From Cotesia glomerata (taxonomy: Eukaryota > Arthropoda > Insecta > Hymenoptera > Braconidae), in assembly GCF_020080835.1 (NCBI RefSeq), contig NC_058163.1, positions 13,444,925-13,508,924 on the forward strand: 64,000 nt of DNA. The letters run 5' to 3'. The notes under the pieces are model-generated. The model had not been told where the DNA came from. It worked only from the letters and a program-made list of their open reading frames with translations, and ran no database searches. The position numbers were made by a program, and so were the translations under genes. This document shows positions 61,766-64,000 of the stretch, in pieces. Position 1 is the first letter of the stretch. Every line of letters starts with the position of its first letter.

Positions 61766-62113
61766 CTTCTCTTTCTCCATCTCTCATGTCTGCATCTCCT
61801 AGTCCAGTATTCCTACGTTCAGCCTCCTGAATTTCAGCATCTCCAAGTTCACCGTTTGAGTTTGTTGAATTCAAACTAATTGACGAACTTCGCATTGACA
61901 GCTCGTCATCTGTATCTTAAAATATAGCTTTTATTAATTTGGCCTGTCGAATTCTTGGCTTATTAGTCTTACCAGAGCTTGTCAAATTATCTGAGTCGTG
62001 TACTTTTCGTTTTCACTCTGTATCGACTCACCTTCTTTTTCTTTTGAAAATTTTATAATTTTATACCGGTATGACCTTGAATACTCTTCAAATGATTTTA
62101 CTCGCTTCGGCAT
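61766..62113 (-). CDS. Partial gene, N-terminal exons (MPKRVKSFEEYS...), host-like
   Basis: Minus strand. The ATG at 62113 opens MPKRVKSFEEYSRSYRYK to a donor-like GTGAGT at 62031. An internal coding stretch at about 62010-61973 (KVHDSDNLTSSG) ends at a GTAAGA donor. The exon 61915-61766 (DTDDELSMRSSSISLNS...) has good acceptor and donor sites. The join between the first two pieces is not clear: the implied intron would be under 35 nt, or there is a frameshift. Low-complexity Ser/Asp text suggests a nuclear protein. The rest of the gene would lie leftwards, where satellite and Polinton now sit, so it may be destroyed. It starts back to back with the BEN-type gene. Confidence 0.5.
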
Positions 62114-62407
62114 TTTTATTTCAATTTACTTTAGTTTTCCAATAGTTTTTATTTATTTTTTATTATTATTAATAAATTCGTTATTGAATATTTTTTTTAT
62201 TTTAATTTAATTTATTAATTATTTATTTAATTATTTATTTAATGATTCAATCATTTGTTTTTTTCTGTCACGGTTACCGTTGTGTTGATTACAATATTAC
62301 CATAGTTACTCTGTTTATTAACATTAAAAATTTATCTCCTAATTAATTATTTATTTAAGTGGTAATCTCGTCTTATTTTTTAATTCGTGTCGATTATTAA
62401 AATAATA
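62114..62407. promoter_or_regulatory. Putative divergent promoter region
   Basis: 294 bp between the ATGs of the leftward gene (62113) and rightward gene (62408). Very AT-rich with repeated TTATTTATTTAA words and a GTCACGGTTACCGTTG patch. No single TATA box stands out. Confidence 0.4.
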
Positions 62408-63167
62408 ATGTCTGTTTGGGCTCTGGTCCTTTGGTGTGGTTCAAAGGAGTGTGATGTTTTGGACTACGATTCTATTAAGTTTAATAAAAATGGTGATGCT
62501 TCAGCTAAATGGAAGAACAAATGTTATTCTGTGAAGGTTTTACGTACAAGCGGTAAGTTTACTTATATTATTACGGGATTAATTTAATACATTGCTTCGT
62601 TTTTATTCTAATTTATTTATTTTAAGTTTGTTTCTCTGTGATTTCTTTTATTTTATTTCTTCTCTTACTTGATTCTGGGTAGCCGTATAGTTTACAAATC
62701 AATTAACTCGTAGTTTTTTCATCTCCGATTACTTTTCTCGTTTTAATTTGATATTAATATTATATTAGAGGATAAGAAGTGGCTGGAATCCCTAGAAGTT
62801 GATACTGACGGAAATGTGGCAGTTCCCTATGATTCGAATAACTGTCATAAAAAGCAGAAGCCTGACGATTCAGTTGCTGCTGATCTACAAATTACAAGAA
62901 AAGCACTGAAAACCGGCAAATCTCAAGAAGAACATTCGATCACTCGTACCCGCAACATCCTTCAAGATCTCACGACAAAGATCAATCCAAATACTGTAGA
63001 CGATTCAGATAAGGTCAGTATTTTATCAGATCGCGGCTACTCACCAGTCTCAGAAGTGGAAATAGTTAATCGCAATAATGGATCAAGATCACGAGTGGTC
63101 CGGGCTCGAGTTGAATATGACAATCAAAATCAGTTTGTATGTGAAGTTTGTAAAACTCTGCACGAAG
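62408..63167 (+). CDS. BEN-gene-family protein, first exons
   Basis: Exon 1 is 62408-62552 (MSVWALVLWCGSKECDVLD..., ending in a GTAAGT donor) and exon 2 is 62769-63167 (acceptor TATATTAG, donor GTACAAG), in phase. Exon 1 resembles the first visible exon of the gene at the left edge: both have a W-x-aromatic strand, a gap, then a W..CYS..V..SG ending. This supports a shared N-terminal domain found in insect BEN proteins. Exon 2 is polar, with KKQKPDD and a final CEVCK cysteine pair. The expected BEN domain would be in exons beyond 64000. Probably nuclear and DNA-associated, by family inference. Confidence 0.6.
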
Positions 63168-64000
63168 GTACAAGTTTTCTATTACTATATTTATTATAAC
63201 TTTGCATTTGTCCTAACGAAAACCATTTTGACCAAGTAATTTATACTTAACCGACCGATAATGAATTCTCTTTTGAATTTTTTAAAATTTTTAAATAATT
63301 TTCTTTCAGATTATAATTTAAAAAATTATTTAAAATATTTCTGTTGAATTCAAAAAAAGTTTTTACTAAAATTTACATTTCAAACTCCATTGTAATTATT
63401 TTAAATTGAATTTTAAACAATTCTTTAAAGTTTTTCTTTTAAAAAAAATTTTTTTAGAGAAATTCTCTTTTTAATTTTTATAAATTTTAAATTAATTCTC
63501 TTCTAAATTTTATGTTAAAAAATTATTGAAAGTTTTTATAAAAATTTCCTTTTTTATTTCTTCAAATTTTATTCGGAAAATTCCTTAAGATTTTTCTTTA
63601 TACAAATTTTTTTTTGAAAAATTCTCTTATAAATTTTTAAAATAATTTTCTTCTACATTTTATGTTAATAAATTATTTAAAATTTTTCTGTTAAATCTAA
63701 AAAAACTTTATAGAAAAATTTCCTTCCTTATTCTTTAAGTTTTTATTTAAATTTCTTAATTTTATTTTTTATTCTTTAAAATTTTTCTCTATAAAAAAAT
63801 TTTTTTAAAAAATTCTCTCTAAAATTTTTTTAAAATTTTGAAATAATCTTCTTCTAAATTTTATGCTGATGAAACATTTTAAATTTTTTTGTTAAATTTA
63901 AAAAAGTATATTAGAAAAATTTCCTTTTTAATTCTTTTAAATTTTATTTTATAAAATTCTTTACAATTATTCTAAAAAAAAAATAAGTTTTTTTCATAAG
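63168..64000 (+). other. Intron of the right-edge gene
   Basis: Starts with the GT donor at 63168 and is extremely AT-rich. From 63270 on it repeats phrases such as AAATTTTATGTTAAAAAATT and AAATTCTCTTTTTAATTTT at roughly 100-200 bp intervals. No exon is seen before the window ends. Confidence 0.55.

Overview
The window is eukaryotic and almost certainly insect nuclear DNA. The chromosome is AT-rich, coding exons are short and bounded by GT...AG splice sites, and most of the sequence is layered transposable elements and satellites of arthropod type. A hymenopteran (parasitoid wasp) host is my inference from the element mix and the BEN-domain genes. It is not shown by any single marker.

Two exon-structured host-like BEN-domain genes sit at the window edges: minus strand, about 66-1640, and plus strand, 62408-63167. 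Each continues beyond the window. A third, divergent, partial gene (61766-62113, minus) starts back to back with the second BEN gene.

From 1.7 to 41.8 kb there is a transposon graveyard. (a) A non-LTR retrotransposon with decayed ORF2 lies at 1.7-6.2 kb. (b) A CACTA/EnSpm-type element with inverted repeats of about 730 bp spans 6242-14940. Its transposase gene is split by a CCCGGG-ended element (7118-8732), and its right repeat is split by a Helentron remnant carrying helicase and endonuclease (12238-14737). (c) A hAT transposase gene (about 15.7-24.4 kb) is split by a fold-back element (16322-21812), which holds a Helitron (16970-20827), which holds a solo LTR (18119-20093). (d) Then follow an R1-type LINE fragment, a transposase-like gene cut by a 132-bp satellite, a second solo LTR (29536-31455), another fold-back repeat, a second and better preserved CACTA-type transposase exon (35715-38199), an inverted-repeat element and a 140-bp satellite (40550-41847).

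The centrepiece is a nearly intact Polinton/Maverick (adintovirus-like) element of 19,553 bp at 41848-61400. It was inserted into the 140-bp satellite with a perfect 6-bp target duplication (TATTTG) and has about 525-bp terminal inverted repeats. It encodes protein-primed DNA polymerase B, a chromodomain integrase, a packaging ATPase, an adenain-type protease, penton-like minor and hexon-like major capsid proteins, and a parvovirus-type phospholipase A2 minor protein. It also carries several small conserved ORFs, a pair of paralogous unknown proteins and lineage-specific accessory ORFs. The genes fit one life cycle: polymerase and possible accessory nucleases replicate the linear genome, integrase inserts it, and the right-half block builds and packages a virion. 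The only clear lesion seen is one stop codon in a glutamine tract of an accessory gene. The adenain frame has no upstream AUG for its conserved N-terminal part.

Points most worth attention are this young-looking Polinton with its internal repeat arrays (10 x about 99 bp; 8 x 66 bp with CRE-like TGACGT in front of the polymerase), tRNA-like Pol III boxes in its inverted repeats, the paralogous pair, and the two multi-level nested insertions whose order of arrival can be read directly.
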